In this document: piece after piece, positions 55,980-64,000 of the stretch | How positions within the stretch are numbered: the stretch's first letter is position 1 | Layout: each line of letters begins with the position of its first letter | Assembly: GCF_036322585.1 (NCBI RefSeq) | Contig: NZ_AP024600.1 | Location: 5,580,001-5,644,000, forward strand | Direction of reading: 5' to 3' | Source: Luteolibacter sp. LG18 | GTDB taxonomy: Bacteria > Verrucomicrobiota > Verrucomicrobiia > Verrucomicrobiales > Akkermansiaceae | Length of the DNA: 64,000 nucleotides | The notes under the pieces: model-generated | Seen by the model: only the letters and a program-made list of their open reading frames with translations | The model's database searches: none | Told to the model about the DNA's origin: nothing | Made by a program: the position numbers and the translations under genes

Positions 55980-57728
55980 TTAGAACGCCAGGATGCGGAC
56001 CTCGAACGGGGCGAGATCCCCCACCGGCAGACCAAGACCCGGCAGGCTCTGGGTGAAGGCATCGATCTCCAGTGGATGGGACAGCCGCTCGGAGAAATGG
56101 ATGGACGCGTCTTGGTCCCGGCCGAGCCCGTGGAGGGCATCATAGGGAATGCGGACATGGACGTTCCGCAGCGTCTCGCGGCCATTGAGGTTCGTGATCA
56201 CCAGGAAGGCCTGGCCGCTGGCCGCATCGTGGCGCAGGAACGCGAACAACCAGTGACCGCTGTAGGACTCGTTGCCGACGCGGCCGAAGTTCGGGTTGTC
56301 GCCATTGGCGAAATTCAAGCCGTAGAAGTCACCGGCGGTGAAAGCCGGTTCACCGACCAGCCCGAGCAGATCCGCATACCACTGGCGGAGATCGATCTGG
56401 GACGGGGCGAGCCCGCCTTGGCGCATCTTCACCACCTCCGGCATACTGCCGTAGTCGAAGATGCTGGTGCGTCCGTCGCCACCGCCGAAGCCCATGCGCT
56501 CGGTCGCCTGTTCCCCGACCTCCTGGCCGTTGTACATCATGATCGGACCGCGGCTCATGCCGAGCAGGATGGCGGACACCGGCTTCCCGACCGGCAGGCC
56601 GAGCCCGCCCCAGTGGAGGAAACTGGCGAGGCGGACCTCGTCGTGGTTCTCCGCATAGCGGACGGAATGGTGGAAGTGGGTTTCGAAGGGCAGCGGGTTG
56701 AGATCGTTCGCCCAATTCGAGCCGTCGTAGATCCCCTTGAGCACCTTGTAGGGCGGGTGGTCGTAGATGGCGTCGAACCCGGCATCGAGCAGCCCTTGCA
56801 GGACGTCCGAGTCGGTGAGCTTCATCGGATCGCTGTCGTAGGCCTCGCCGAAGAAGAAGACATCCGGATCGCGCTCGCGGCAGCGTTTCACCGCCCAACG
56901 CCAGAATTCCAACGGGATCATGTGGGACATGTCGGTGCGAAACCCGCTGACGCCGAATTCCTGCCAATGGGACAGGATCGCGTCCATGGTGCGCCAGGTC
57001 TTCGGCACCTGGTCGATCGGCGCGTCGATGCCCGGCAGGTGCGAGGTGTTGCGGCCGGTGGTGAAGTCATGACCGTAGTTGAGTTTCACCGTCTCATACC
57101 AGTCGTTGATCGAGGGTGCCCAGGAGATGAGATTGTTACCCGTCACCTTGCCCACGAAACGCTCCGGCTCGAACAAGCCGTCGGCCACCGGCAGGCGCAG
57201 CGGCGGGCCGCCGCCGGGATCGGTGGGGCGCAGGTAGAAGAAGTGGTTGTCGGTGGCGAAGAACACCGAGGTGTCGTCCCCCGCCCCGAAGGTAAGCTCC
57301 GGGCGAACGTCCGAGGCGTAGGTGCGGGCCACGTGGTTCGGCACGAAGTCGATGACCGGCTTCAGGCCGTGGCGGGCACACCGCGCCAGCAGGGTCTTGA
57401 ATTCATCGAGACGCTTGGTGGGATCGACGGCGTAGTCCGGGCAGACATCGAAGTAATCGCGGATGGCGTAGGGGCTGCCCGCGATGCCCTTGAGGATCGC
57501 CGGATCATCGGCCGGGCGGTCCGGATAGGAAGTGCCGGAGGCCTGCTCGAGCACGCCGGTGAGCCAGACGTGGGTGAAACCGGTGGCGGCGAGGTTCGCG
57601 AGAGCGGCATCGTCGATGTCGTTGAACTTCCCGCAACCGTTCTGGTCGAGGGTGCCCCCGGGCACGGTGGGACGGGTGTTGCCGAAAAGGCGGACGAAAA
57701 GCTGATAGATAACAGGTCGGCGGGACAT
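55980..57728 (-). CDS. Alpha-amylase family (GH13) glycosidase
   Basis: 582-residue enzyme of the GH13 TIM-barrel family acting on alpha-glucosidic bonds. The four conserved regions are present: I DFVPNH, II GFRTDMSHM with the nucleophile Asp, III FFGEAYD with the acid/base Glu, and IV YAENHDE with the third Asp. There is no signal peptide (MSRRPVIYQLFVRLFG), so it is probably cytoplasmic. The start IYQLFVRLFGN is typical of GH13 proteins. Substrate (starch fragments, maltooligosaccharides, glycogen) is uncertain. It diverges from the moxR cluster with 283 bases between. Confidence 0.9.
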   Translation of the reverse strand: MSRRPVIYQLFVRLFGNTRPTVPGGTLDQNGCGKFNDIDDAALANLAATGFTHVWLTGVLEQASGTSYPDRPADDPAILKGIAGSPYAIRDYFDVCPDYAVDPTKRLDEFKTLLARCARHGLKPVIDFVPNHVARTYASDVRPELTFGAGDDTSVFFATDNHFFYLRPTDPGGGPPLRLPVADGLFEPERFVGKVTGNNLISWAPSINDWYETVKLNYGHDFTTGRNTSHLPGIDAPIDQVPKTWRTMDAILSHWQEFGVSGFRTDMSHMIPLEFWRWAVKRCRERDPDVFFFGEAYDSDPMKLTDSDVLQGLLDAGFDAIYDHPPYKVLKGIYDGSNWANDLNPLPFETHFHHSVRYAENHDEVRLASFLHWGGLGLPVGKPVSAILLGMSRGPIMMYNGQEVGEQATERMGFGGGDGRTSIFDYGSMPEVVKMRQGGLAPSQIDLRQWYADLLGLVGEPAFTAGDFYGLNFANGDNPNFGRVGNESYSGHWLFAFLRHDAASGQAFLVITNLNGRETLRNVHVRIPYDALHGLGRDQDASIHFSERLSHPLEIDAFTQSLPGLGLPVGDLAPFEVRILAF

Positions 57729-58011
57729 GACCTATCTAACAAAGCAGGGACAGGGCCAACCGGCAAACCGGATCATGTGGCGATCGCGGAAGATTTGCGG
57801 GCCCTCCTCAGGACGACGCCGCCCCCTTTTGTTCGTCGCTCCTGCGTATTTTCCGGCGGCATCCGGCGAAAAGACGCCTTCCGCGCGCAACTTCGCGATT
57901 TCCCGCGCGTTCTTGAAACGAGCCGGGGCCTGTGAAACGCTATGGGGTTGGGAAATCTCCTTGCCGGTTCCTGTGCACCGAACAGCATTGCCAAGCTCAG
58001 CCTATCATCCG
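57729..58011. other. Divergent intergenic region, GH13 / moxR
   Basis: 283 bases that must hold the promoters for the GH13 gene (minus) and the moxR-bat cluster (plus). No ORF with coding character and no clear box pair could be identified. Confidence 0.35.
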
Positions 58012-58995
58012 ATGACGACCGAAGAATTGCAGGATCAGATCGCCGCGACCAGCGGCTGGCTCCACGCCGTGAAAGATGAAATGGCCCGCGTGCTCGTCGG
58101 GCAGGACCGCCTGGTGGACCGCCTGCTGATCGGCCTCCTTTGCAACGGCCACATCCTGCTGGAAGGTGTTCCCGGCCTAGCGAAGACCTTGGCGGTCAAG
58201 GCCCTGTCCGGCTCGCTGCACGCCAGCTTCGCCCGCTTCCAGTTCACCCCGGACCTCCTGCCGGCGGACCTGCTGGGTACCATGGTCTACAACCCGCAAG
58301 AGGCGACCTTCGCCCCGAAGCTGGGCCCGATTTTCAACAACCTGATCCTGGCGGACGAAATCAACCGTTCCCCCGCCAAGGTCCAGTCCGCCCTGCTGGA
58401 AGCCATGCAGGAACGCCAGGTCACGCTGGGCGACCGCACCTACAAGCTCCCCGAGCCGTTCCTGGTGCTGGCCACCCAGAACCCGATCGACCAGGAGGGC
58501 ACCTACCAGCTCCCGGAAGCGCAGCTCGACCGCTTCCTGCTGAAGGTCACCGTGGGCTACCCGACGAAGGACGAGGAGCTGACCATCCTCGACCGCATGG
58601 CGACCTCGGCGCCGACCTATCAGACGAAGTCGGTGGCCACCCCGGAGCAGGTCGGCACCTCCCGCTCGCTGGTGAACCGCGTCTACATCGATTCCTCGGT
58701 GCGCGAGTACATCGTCCAGATCATCCACGCCACCCGCTTCCCGCTCACGGTGGACGCGCCGCTGAAGAACCTGATCCGCGCCGGCGCCTCGCCGCGCGGC
58801 ACGATCAACCTCGCGCTCACCGCCCGCGCCCGCGCCTTCATGCAGGGCCGCGCGTTCGTGACGCCGCAGGATGTGAAGGACATGGTCCACGACGTCCTGC
58901 GCCACCGCATCCTCCTCAGCTACGAGGCCGAGGCGGAGGAAACGACCACCGATTCGATCCTCGACCGGATCATCTCGAAGGTGCCGGTGCCCTGA
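58012..58995 (+). CDS. moxR: MoxR-family AAA+ ATPase
   Basis: 327-residue MoxR ATPase, a chaperone-like AAA+ protein that matures or remodels partner complexes. Walker A is LEGVPGLAKTLAVKAL, Walker B is LILADEINRSPAKVQSALLEAMQE, sensor 1 is VLATQNPIDQEGTYQLPEAQLDRF, and the lid domain has the GASPRGTINLALTARARA sensor 2 Arg. ATG 58012 is preferred; the ORF runs 95 codons upstream through non-coding sequence. It heads a same-strand cluster with DUF58 and VWA genes, the usual MoxR context. Confidence 0.93.
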   Translation: MTTEELQDQIAATSGWLHAVKDEMARVLVGQDRLVDRLLIGLLCNGHILLEGVPGLAKTLAVKALSGSLHASFARFQFTPDLLPADLLGTMVYNPQEATFAPKLGPIFNNLILADEINRSPAKVQSALLEAMQERQVTLGDRTYKLPEPFLVLATQNPIDQEGTYQLPEAQLDRFLLKVTVGYPTKDEELTILDRMATSAPTYQTKSVATPEQVGTSRSLVNRVYIDSSVREYIVQIIHATRFPLTVDAPLKNLIRAGASPRGTINLALTARARAFMQGRAFVTPQDVKDMVHDVLRHRILLSYEAEAEETTTDSILDRIISKVPVP

Positions 58996-59039
58996 GCAAA
59001 ACCCCGCTTTCCGGAGTCCAGAATCCAGACAGACAGGAC

Positions 59040-59933
59040 ATGCTGACGGACGCCCAGATCGAGGAAATGATGTCGCGCGTGCGGAAGCTCGAGCTGAAGG
59101 CCCGCAGGCTCGTGCGCGAATCGTTCTCCGGCGAATACCACTCGTCCTTCAAGGGACAGGGGCTCGATTTCGACGACTTCCGTGAGTACCAGCACGGCGA
59201 CGAGGTGCGCTTCATCGACTGGAACGTGACCGCGCGGATGAACCAGCCGTTCATCCGCAAGTTCCGCGAGGAGCGCGAGCTGGCACTGGTGCTGGCGGTC
59301 GATGTCTCCGGATCGGCGGACTACGGCAGCGTGGGCCTGAGCAAGCGCGAGTTGGCGGCGGAAGCCGCGGCGATCCTCGGATTCAGCGCCTTGCAGAACG
59401 GCGACAAGGTCGGGCTGCTGGTGTTCGCGAAGGAACCGATCCTGTTCGTGCCACCGGGCAAGGGCACCCGCCACCTGCTGCGGCTGGTGCGTGAGATCCT
59501 GATCGCCCGGCCGGCGCAACCCGGCACCTCGGTGGCCGAAGCCTGCGATTTCCTGGTGCGGACCCTACGTCGGAAGTCGCTGGTGTTCATGATTTCCGAT
59601 TTCCAGGACGACCCGATCGAAAAGCCGCTCGGCAAGCTGGCGCGCAAGCATGAGACGCTGGCACTGCGGGTGTCCGATCCGCTCGAATCCGAACTGCCGA
59701 AGGCGGGCCGCGTGGTGATGATTGATCCGGAAACCGGGCTCGGCCTTCAGGTGAACACCAACAGCGAACGGGTGCGCCGGGAATACGCCGAGCTGACCCG
59801 CCGCCAACGCGAGCAGGTCTCCGCGGTGTTCAAGAAGCACGGCATCGACGTGGCCGAGCTGGACACGCGGACCGACTCCCTGCCCGCCCTCCACAAGCTC
59901 TTGAAGAAGCGCAGCCGCAAACGCACGGCCTGA
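59040..59933 (+). CDS. DUF58 domain protein
   Basis: 297 residues. The core YHSSFKGQGLDFDDFREYQHGDEVRFIDWNVTARM is the DUF58 signature, followed by a von Willebrand A-like part with the MIDAS-type DVSGSAD and VFMISDFQDD. No transmembrane segments, so it is probably cytoplasmic. Almost always next to moxR; here it begins 44 bases after it. ATG 59040 gives MLTDAQIEEMM. The frame continues upstream as a long shadow of moxR, which is not used. Confidence 0.9.
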   Translation: MLTDAQIEEMMSRVRKLELKARRLVRESFSGEYHSSFKGQGLDFDDFREYQHGDEVRFIDWNVTARMNQPFIRKFREERELALVLAVDVSGSADYGSVGLSKRELAAEAAAILGFSALQNGDKVGLLVFAKEPILFVPPGKGTRHLLRLVREILIARPAQPGTSVAEACDFLVRTLRRKSLVFMISDFQDDPIEKPLGKLARKHETLALRVSDPLESELPKAGRVVMIDPETGLGLQVNTNSERVRREYAELTRRQREQVSAVFKKHGIDVAELDTRTDSLPALHKLLKKRSRKRTA

Positions 59934-59935
59934 CC

Positions 59936-60448
59936 ATGGACGCGAAACCGTCATTCGAGCTCCGTCCCCCGCCCTCTCCGGAAAAGCTGCTGCCCTCCGG
60001 GGGCACCGGCATTCCACCATGGCAGATCGCCCTGGCCGGCACCGCGCTGCTGTTGCTGGTAGCGATCTTCGTGCTGGTGTTCCGCAAGAAGAAGCCGCTC
60101 GACGAAATCTCCATCCGCAAGCGCGCCTACCGCGATGCCCTGCGATCGCTGGACGAGGCCCGCCCGACCGGCAGCCGCGAGGCGGCCACCCTCTCCTCCT
60201 TCATCCTGCGCCGCTACCTGGCGGTGGTGGCGAGGGATCCCTCGCTTTACGAAACCCACGAGGAATTCGTGGGTCGGCATGACGTGCTCGCGAGCTTGTC
60301 CCCGGAAACCCGCGAGCAAACCGTGGCGGGCTTCGGCCATCTCGCGTCCTTGAAATACGGCAAGGAAACCCGGGCCGGAGAAGGTGCTCCCGTGATCGAG
60401 TCCTCCCGCACGCTGCTCGAAACCCTCAACCGCGCGCTGGCGGCATGA
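59936..60448 (+). CDS. DUF4381-like single-pass membrane protein
   Basis: 170 residues with one hydrophobic helix at about residues 27-50 (WQIALAGTALLLLVAIFVLVF), then basic KKKPLDEISIRKRAYRDALRSLDE and a soluble domain with FILRRYLAVVARDPSLYETHEEFV. This layout matches the small protein (DUF4381) found between DUF58 and batA genes in Bat operons. Two bases separate it from DUF58 and its stop overlaps the batA ATG by four bases (ATGA), so translation is probably coupled. Confidence 0.75.
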   Translation: MDAKPSFELRPPPSPEKLLPSGGTGIPPWQIALAGTALLLLVAIFVLVFRKKKPLDEISIRKRAYRDALRSLDEARPTGSREAATLSSFILRRYLAVVARDPSLYETHEEFVGRHDVLASLSPETREQTVAGFGHLASLKYGKETRAGEGAPVIESSRTLLETLNRALAA

Positions 60449-61470
60449 CCAACCTGCTCGAACATTTCCGATTCGCCCAATGGCAGTGGCTGCTGCTCCT
60501 GCTGCCGTGCCTGCTGCTGCTCGTGCTGCGGCGTGGCCGCGGTGCCTCGGCGGCGATTTCCTTCCCGAACGTGCCGGTGCTCGCCGCCCTGGGTTCGAAG
60601 GTCCGCCAGGGAGCTTGGAACATCGGCCTCCCGCTCGCCTGGATCGCCCTCGCCGCGGCCATCGTGGCCCTGGCCCGGCCGGTGTGGCGGAACGAGTATC
60701 AGAGCCGCAGTGCCAGCGGCATCGACATTGTCATCGCCTTCGACCTCTCGCTGTCGATGGAGATCGATGACTTCATCAAGGAGGACGGCACCCCCTTGCA
60801 GCGCATCGATGCCGCGAAGTCGGTGGTGAAGGATTTCATTTCCGGCCGTCCGGACGACCGCATGGGCCTGGTGGTATTCGCCGGCAAGCCCTACAAGGTC
60901 AGCCCGATCACGCTCGACCACCAGTGGCTTCTCAATGGCTTGGCCAAGCTCAGCCTCGGCGGGCCGAACAGCCCGGAACCCGGCACGGTGACCGAGCAAG
61001 GCACCGCGATCGGCTCGGCCCTCGCCGCTTCCGCGCTGCGGCTGGATGCCCGCGACGCGAAGAGCAAGGTAATCATCCTGGTGACGGACGGTGCGAACAA
61101 CTCCGGCAAAATCGCGCCGCTGGAGGCCGCCGAACACGCCAAGACCCTCGGTATCAAGATCTACACCGTGGCCATCGGCACCAAGGAGGGCCGCGTGGCG
61201 GGCAACGTCCAACGCTTCCCACGCCAGGAATTCGACCTGCCCACCCTCCAGAAAATCGCGGAGATGACCGGCGGCGAACACTACTACGCACAGACCTTCA
61301 CGAAGCTGAAAAACGACTTCAAGACCATCGACCGCCTCGAAAAAACGGAGGCCAAGTCGCTGACCGTGGTCGATGATACCGAGTTGTTCCCGTGGGCTGT
61401 CGGGGCGGCCACCATGCTGGCGCTGCTCTCGGCAGTGATCCTGGCCCTCAACCCGCCGCTTTCCTCCTGA
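60445..61470 (+). CDS. batA: VWA-domain membrane protein, BatA type
   Basis: 341 residues: two N-terminal membrane helices (about 12-30, 58-78), a von Willebrand A domain (~90-300) and a C-terminal helix (AVGAATMLALLSAVILAL). The MIDAS is DLSLSM in FDLSLSME, then GTAIGSALAASALR and IILVTDGANNSG. A short N-terminal FAQWQWLLLLLPC and ISFPN segment is typical of BatA. Bat proteins are linked to oxidative stress and envelope homeostasis in other bacteria; the exact activity is unknown. The start overlaps the preceding gene; batB begins one base after its stop. Confidence 0.88.
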   Translation: MTNLLEHFRFAQWQWLLLLLPCLLLLVLRRGRGASAAISFPNVPVLAALGSKVRQGAWNIGLPLAWIALAAAIVALARPVWRNEYQSRSASGIDIVIAFDLSLSMEIDDFIKEDGTPLQRIDAAKSVVKDFISGRPDDRMGLVVFAGKPYKVSPITLDHQWLLNGLAKLSLGGPNSPEPGTVTEQGTAIGSALAASALRLDARDAKSKVIILVTDGANNSGKIAPLEAAEHAKTLGIKIYTVAIGTKEGRVAGNVQRFPRQEFDLPTLQKIAEMTGGEHYYAQTFTKLKNDFKTIDRLEKTEAKSLTVVDDTELFPWAVGAATMLALLSAVILALNPPLSS

Positions 61471-61471
61471 C

Positions 61472-63412
61472 ATGAGCCTCGCCCACCCCCAATGGCTGTT
61501 CCTGCTCGCATTGATCCCGGTGCTCGGGATCGTGGCGCTGCTGACCGCACGGCTGCGGAGCCAACGCTGGCAGGCGTTCGTGGCGAACCGGCTGCGCCCC
61601 GCCTTGCTGCGGAAGACGGCGGTTTTCGGCCGCTGGCTGTCGCTGCTGTTCCTGCTGGTGGCGCTCGCCCTCCTGGTTGTCTCGCTGGCCCAGCCACGCG
61701 GGGATGCCGGCACGAAGTCCGAGACGGTGAAGGGCCGGAACATCCTCTTTGCGCTGGACCTCTCCCGCAGCATGCGGGTCACGGACGTGAAGCCGGACCG
61801 CCTCTCGCAGGGCAAGGCGATCATCTACGAGATGATGGAGGCGATGCCGAACGACCGAATGGGCCTCGTCGGCTTCGCGGGCAAGCCCTACCTCTTCGCC
61901 CCGCTCACCGTGGACCACGGCGCAGTGAAGGAAACGGTGGAGCAACTCGATGAAACGTGGATTCCCACCGGCGGATCGGACGTGGTGGGAGCACTGAAGT
62001 TTTCCATCGAAACGCTCAAGAAAACCGGCGTGCAGAACAACGCGCTGGTGTTCATCAGCGATGGCGAGAAACACGACGGTTCGCTCGACGCGGTGCTGGC
62101 CGAAGCCGAGAAGGCGGGCGTCTACATCTTCACCGTGGGGGTGGGTACCGAAAACGGCGCCTACGTGCCACAGACCGGCATGCCCGACGACAAGTTCCGC
62201 GACCGCGGCGGTCGCACGGTCCTGAGCCAGATGCACCCCGAGATCCTCAAGCAGATTGCGGACGGCACGAAAGGCCGCTTCGTCGTCGCAGGCTCCGGCG
62301 TGGACATCCCCGCCTTGGCGGAAACGGCGCTGGCGGGCATCGACCAGTTCGAGCTCCAAGGCCGTGAAAAGAAGGTCGTGATCGAGTTCTATCAATGGCC
62401 CCTCGGGATCGCGATCGTCTCCCTGATCATCTCCATCCTGACCGCCACCCGCTGGCGTCCGATCGCCGCACGCACGGCGGTGGCCGCCACCATGGCCGGC
62501 ACTATCTCGACTTCCGGGGCCGCCACCCCGCAGGACGCGACGGCCTCGCTCGCCGGCGGGCATTTCGATGAAGCCCGGCAGCATTTCCACGATCTGGCGG
62601 AAGGCTCGAAGCGGGAGGAAGACGCGTCCCGCTACCGCCTCGGCGAGGCGGAGGCTTCCTACAAGGCGGGCGAATACCGCAAGGCGGCGGAGGCTTACAG
62701 CCGCGCGCTGATGTCCGACAACAAGGCGGTCGAACGGAACGCCCACCTCGGAGCCGGAGCCTCTCTTTTCCACCTCGGTTGGCAATCGCTGGGCAGCGGC
62801 GAATCCTATCCGGACCCGGCTCCGGAGGACACCAAGGCCTTCGACGACCTGGTGAAAGCGAAGCTCAAAGAGCTGGCGGAGAAGGAAGTGCCCGATGGTG
62901 GCGAAACCGAAAGCTTCACGTTCTTCAACGCGCTGATCGTCAACTGGACCGACGCCGTCCGCCATTTCAACTCCGCGCTCAAGTTGTCCCCCGGCGACAA
63001 GGATGCCTCCCAGAACCGCGCCCTGACGGTGCGCTATCTGGAACGGCTGGAGGAACTGCTCAAGGAGCAGTCCGAGGAATCCCAACAGCAGATCCCCCAG
63101 GATCAAGGGCAGGGACAAGGCCAGCCGCAGGAGCAGGAAGGCGAGGGCGAAGGCAAGGGCCAGCCGAACGAAAACGGCCAAGGCGGCGAAAAGGACGACA
63201 AGGGCCCGAACGGCGACAAGGACCAGAAGGACAAAGGTCCGAACGGCGACAAGGAGCAGGACAAGGGCAAAGGCAAGGGCGACAAGAAGGATCGCCCGGG
63301 CGAGACCCCACAGGAGCGCGCCAAGCGCCTGCTGGAGGAGAACGAGGACATGCAGAAAGGTCCGCTCGCTCCCGGCCGCAGAGAGTTTCAAATTCCCGAA
63401 AAAGACTGGTGA
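61472..63412 (+). CDS. batB: BatB-type VWA protein fused to TPR repeats (BatC-like)
   Basis: 646 residues. Two membrane helices (~6-26, ~53-72) lead into a VWA domain (~85-285) with MIDAS FALDLSRSMRVTD, then FISDGEKHDGS and a C-terminal helix (~308-330). A second half has TPR-like units (DEARQHFHDLAEGSKREEDA, YRKAAEAYSRALMSDNKAV, AVRHFNSALKLSPGDKDAS) and an extremely Gln/Gly/Glu/Lys-rich low-complexity tail of ~110 residues with repeated KGPNGDK units, ending RREFQIPEKDW. The second half equals BatC in other bacteria, so the gene is a BatB-BatC fusion. It follows batA by one base. Confidence 0.88.
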   Translation: MSLAHPQWLFLLALIPVLGIVALLTARLRSQRWQAFVANRLRPALLRKTAVFGRWLSLLFLLVALALLVVSLAQPRGDAGTKSETVKGRNILFALDLSRSMRVTDVKPDRLSQGKAIIYEMMEAMPNDRMGLVGFAGKPYLFAPLTVDHGAVKETVEQLDETWIPTGGSDVVGALKFSIETLKKTGVQNNALVFISDGEKHDGSLDAVLAEAEKAGVYIFTVGVGTENGAYVPQTGMPDDKFRDRGGRTVLSQMHPEILKQIADGTKGRFVVAGSGVDIPALAETALAGIDQFELQGREKKVVIEFYQWPLGIAIVSLIISILTATRWRPIAARTAVAATMAGTISTSGAATPQDATASLAGGHFDEARQHFHDLAEGSKREEDASRYRLGEAEASYKAGEYRKAAEAYSRALMSDNKAVERNAHLGAGASLFHLGWQSLGSGESYPDPAPEDTKAFDDLVKAKLKELAEKEVPDGGETESFTFFNALIVNWTDAVRHFNSALKLSPGDKDASQNRALTVRYLERLEELLKEQSEESQQQIPQDQGQGQGQPQEQEGEGEGKGQPNENGQGGEKDDKGPNGDKDQKDKGPNGDKEQDKGKGKGDKKDRPGETPQERAKRLLEENEDMQKGPLAPGRREFQIPEKDW

Positions 63413-63413
63413 C

Positions 63414-64000
63414 ATGATGATTCCAGATTTCATCCGCACCGCCGGACGCGCCCTCGGGGTGCTGGCGATCCTGACGTCGGTGGCAGCCGCCCAAGCGGCG
63501 GTGCAGGCCACCATGTCGAGCCGTTTCCTCGCCCGCGGAGAGACAGCCGTTTTCGAGATCGCGATCTTGAACGGAATGCCCCGCATCGAATCGAAACCCG
63601 CGGTCGCGACGGTGCCGGACGTCAAAATCGAAGCCGCGGGATCGGGACAGCGAATGGTGCCAGGTCGCCGCATGGCCTACGTCTTCCAATACTCGGTGTC
63701 TTCCTATGCGGTGGGGCACCACGTCATCCCGGCCGTCACCTTCCAGCTCAACGGGAACCCGGTCACCACCCAGCCGCTCGAGTTCGAGGTCTTCAATCCG
63801 GACGACCTGAAGTGGGCGGAAGCCACGGTGAGCCAGCAGAAGTTCCGCTACTCGGCCTCGTTTCATCCGCTGAAAAGCAATCCCTACGAAGGCGAAACGG
63901 TGCCGGTGGAGATCAAGCTCTACGTGCCGCGCGACCTAGCGGTGGCGGACTGGGGGATTCCCGAGTTCGAACGCGACGGGGTGGCGTGCTGGCGCTTCGA
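63414..64000 (+). CDS. batD: BatD-like protein, truncated by the window edge
   Basis: The open frame starting ATG at 63414 runs off the end of the window, so only the first 195 codons are visible. The N-terminus is a signal peptide (MMIPDFIRTAGRALGVLAIL with cleavage near AAAQA). It is followed by beta-sandwich-like sequence (SSRFLARGETAVFEIAILNG, QYSVSSYAVGHHVIPAVTF, NPYEGETVPVEIKLYVP) typical of BatD oxygen-tolerance proteins. It begins one base after the batB/TPR stop and so is the last visible member of the operon. Confidence 0.75.
   Translation, partial: MMIPDFIRTAGRALGVLAILTSVAAAQAAVQATMSSRFLARGETAVFEIAILNGMPRIESKPAVATVPDVKIEAAGSGQRMVPGRRMAYVFQYSVSSYAVGHHVIPAVTFQLNGNPVTTQPLEFEVFNPDDLKWAEATVSQQKFRYSASFHPLKSNPYEGETVPVEIKLYVPRDLAVADWGIPEFERDGVACWRF

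Noticed and set aside
55974..57935. 653-codon plus-strand ORF opposite the GH13 gene
   Set aside because: GH13 active-site regions lie on the minus strand; this is a shadow.
61448..63673. 741-codon minus-strand ORF opposite batB/TPR
   Set aside because: Shadow of the batB/TPR gene, with a Leu/Val-rich stretch produced by the Lys/Gly/Gln low-complexity codons read backwards.

Overview
The window looks like chromosomal DNA of a high-GC member of the Verrucomicrobiota, most like Verrucomicrobiaceae/Luteolibacter-type genomes. This is inferred from gene content, not from a database search. The pointers are three giant secreted proteins built from autotransporter-associated beta-strand (PATR) repeats, one PEP-CTERM sorting tail, a planctomycete/verrucomicrobial type membrane cytochrome with a leucine-rich tail, an ECF sigma factor paired with a FecR/LamG protein, and palindromic intergenic repeats with a REP-associated transposase. 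I see no tRNA, rRNA, CRISPR array, phage or plasmid genes.

Layout. 0-10.4 kb: secreted beta-helix protein, PATR protein 1 (minus) and a secreted glycoside hydrolase family 2 enzyme (minus). 10.5-17 kb: monomeric isocitrate dehydrogenase, an Spx/ArsC-like protein, the ABC-F ATPase Uup, a RAYT transposase with REP palindromes, and a LolD-type ATPase. 17-22.3 kb (minus): uvrA, ECF sigma factor, anti-sigma-like membrane protein and PDZ protein, closely spaced and probably cotranscribed. 22.4-28.7 kb: trpF, hemolysin III protein, mutM, a cytochrome/LRR membrane protein, small membrane proteins, a repeat island and an acyltransferase. 28.8-37.2 kb: small lipoprotein, aspS and hisS (minus), then recF, two ExbD-like proteins and a Tat-exported phospholipase C. 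37.2-41.6 kb: a repeat palindrome, a ROK-family kinase, and feoA-feoB-Cys-rich peptide. 41.6-48.6 kb: a pectate-lyase/PATR fusion (minus) divergent from an ECF sigma/FecR-LamG pair. 48.6-53.3 kb: membrane protein and hrpB helicase (minus), tatA and an EEP-family lipoprotein. 53.3-57.7 kb (minus): PEP-CTERM PATR protein and a GH13 enzyme. 58-64 kb: a moxR-DUF58-DUF4381-batA-batB/TPR-batD cluster cut by the window edge.

How it fits together. The secreted polysaccharide-active and repeat proteins (beta-helix, GH2, pectate lyase, GH13, ROK kinase) suggest a free-living carbohydrate degrader with an elaborate cell surface. Iron uptake is Feo based. Tat export is represented by tatA and a likely substrate, the phospholipase C. 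Two separate ECF sigma modules suggest surface signalling.

The most interesting unexplained signals are: (1) the divergent lyase-PATR and ECF sigma genes each preceded by a near-identical 18-bp element, forming an inverted repeat; (2) a RAYT gene with REP palindromes that also appear at other gene ends, plus a second GTAG-headed perfect inverted repeat after the feo operon; (3) a CCTCC-rich hairpin cluster with terminator that may be a small RNA; (4) paired two-TM ExbD-like proteins behind recF; (5) a sigma/anti-sigma/PDZ set directly downstream of uvrA.
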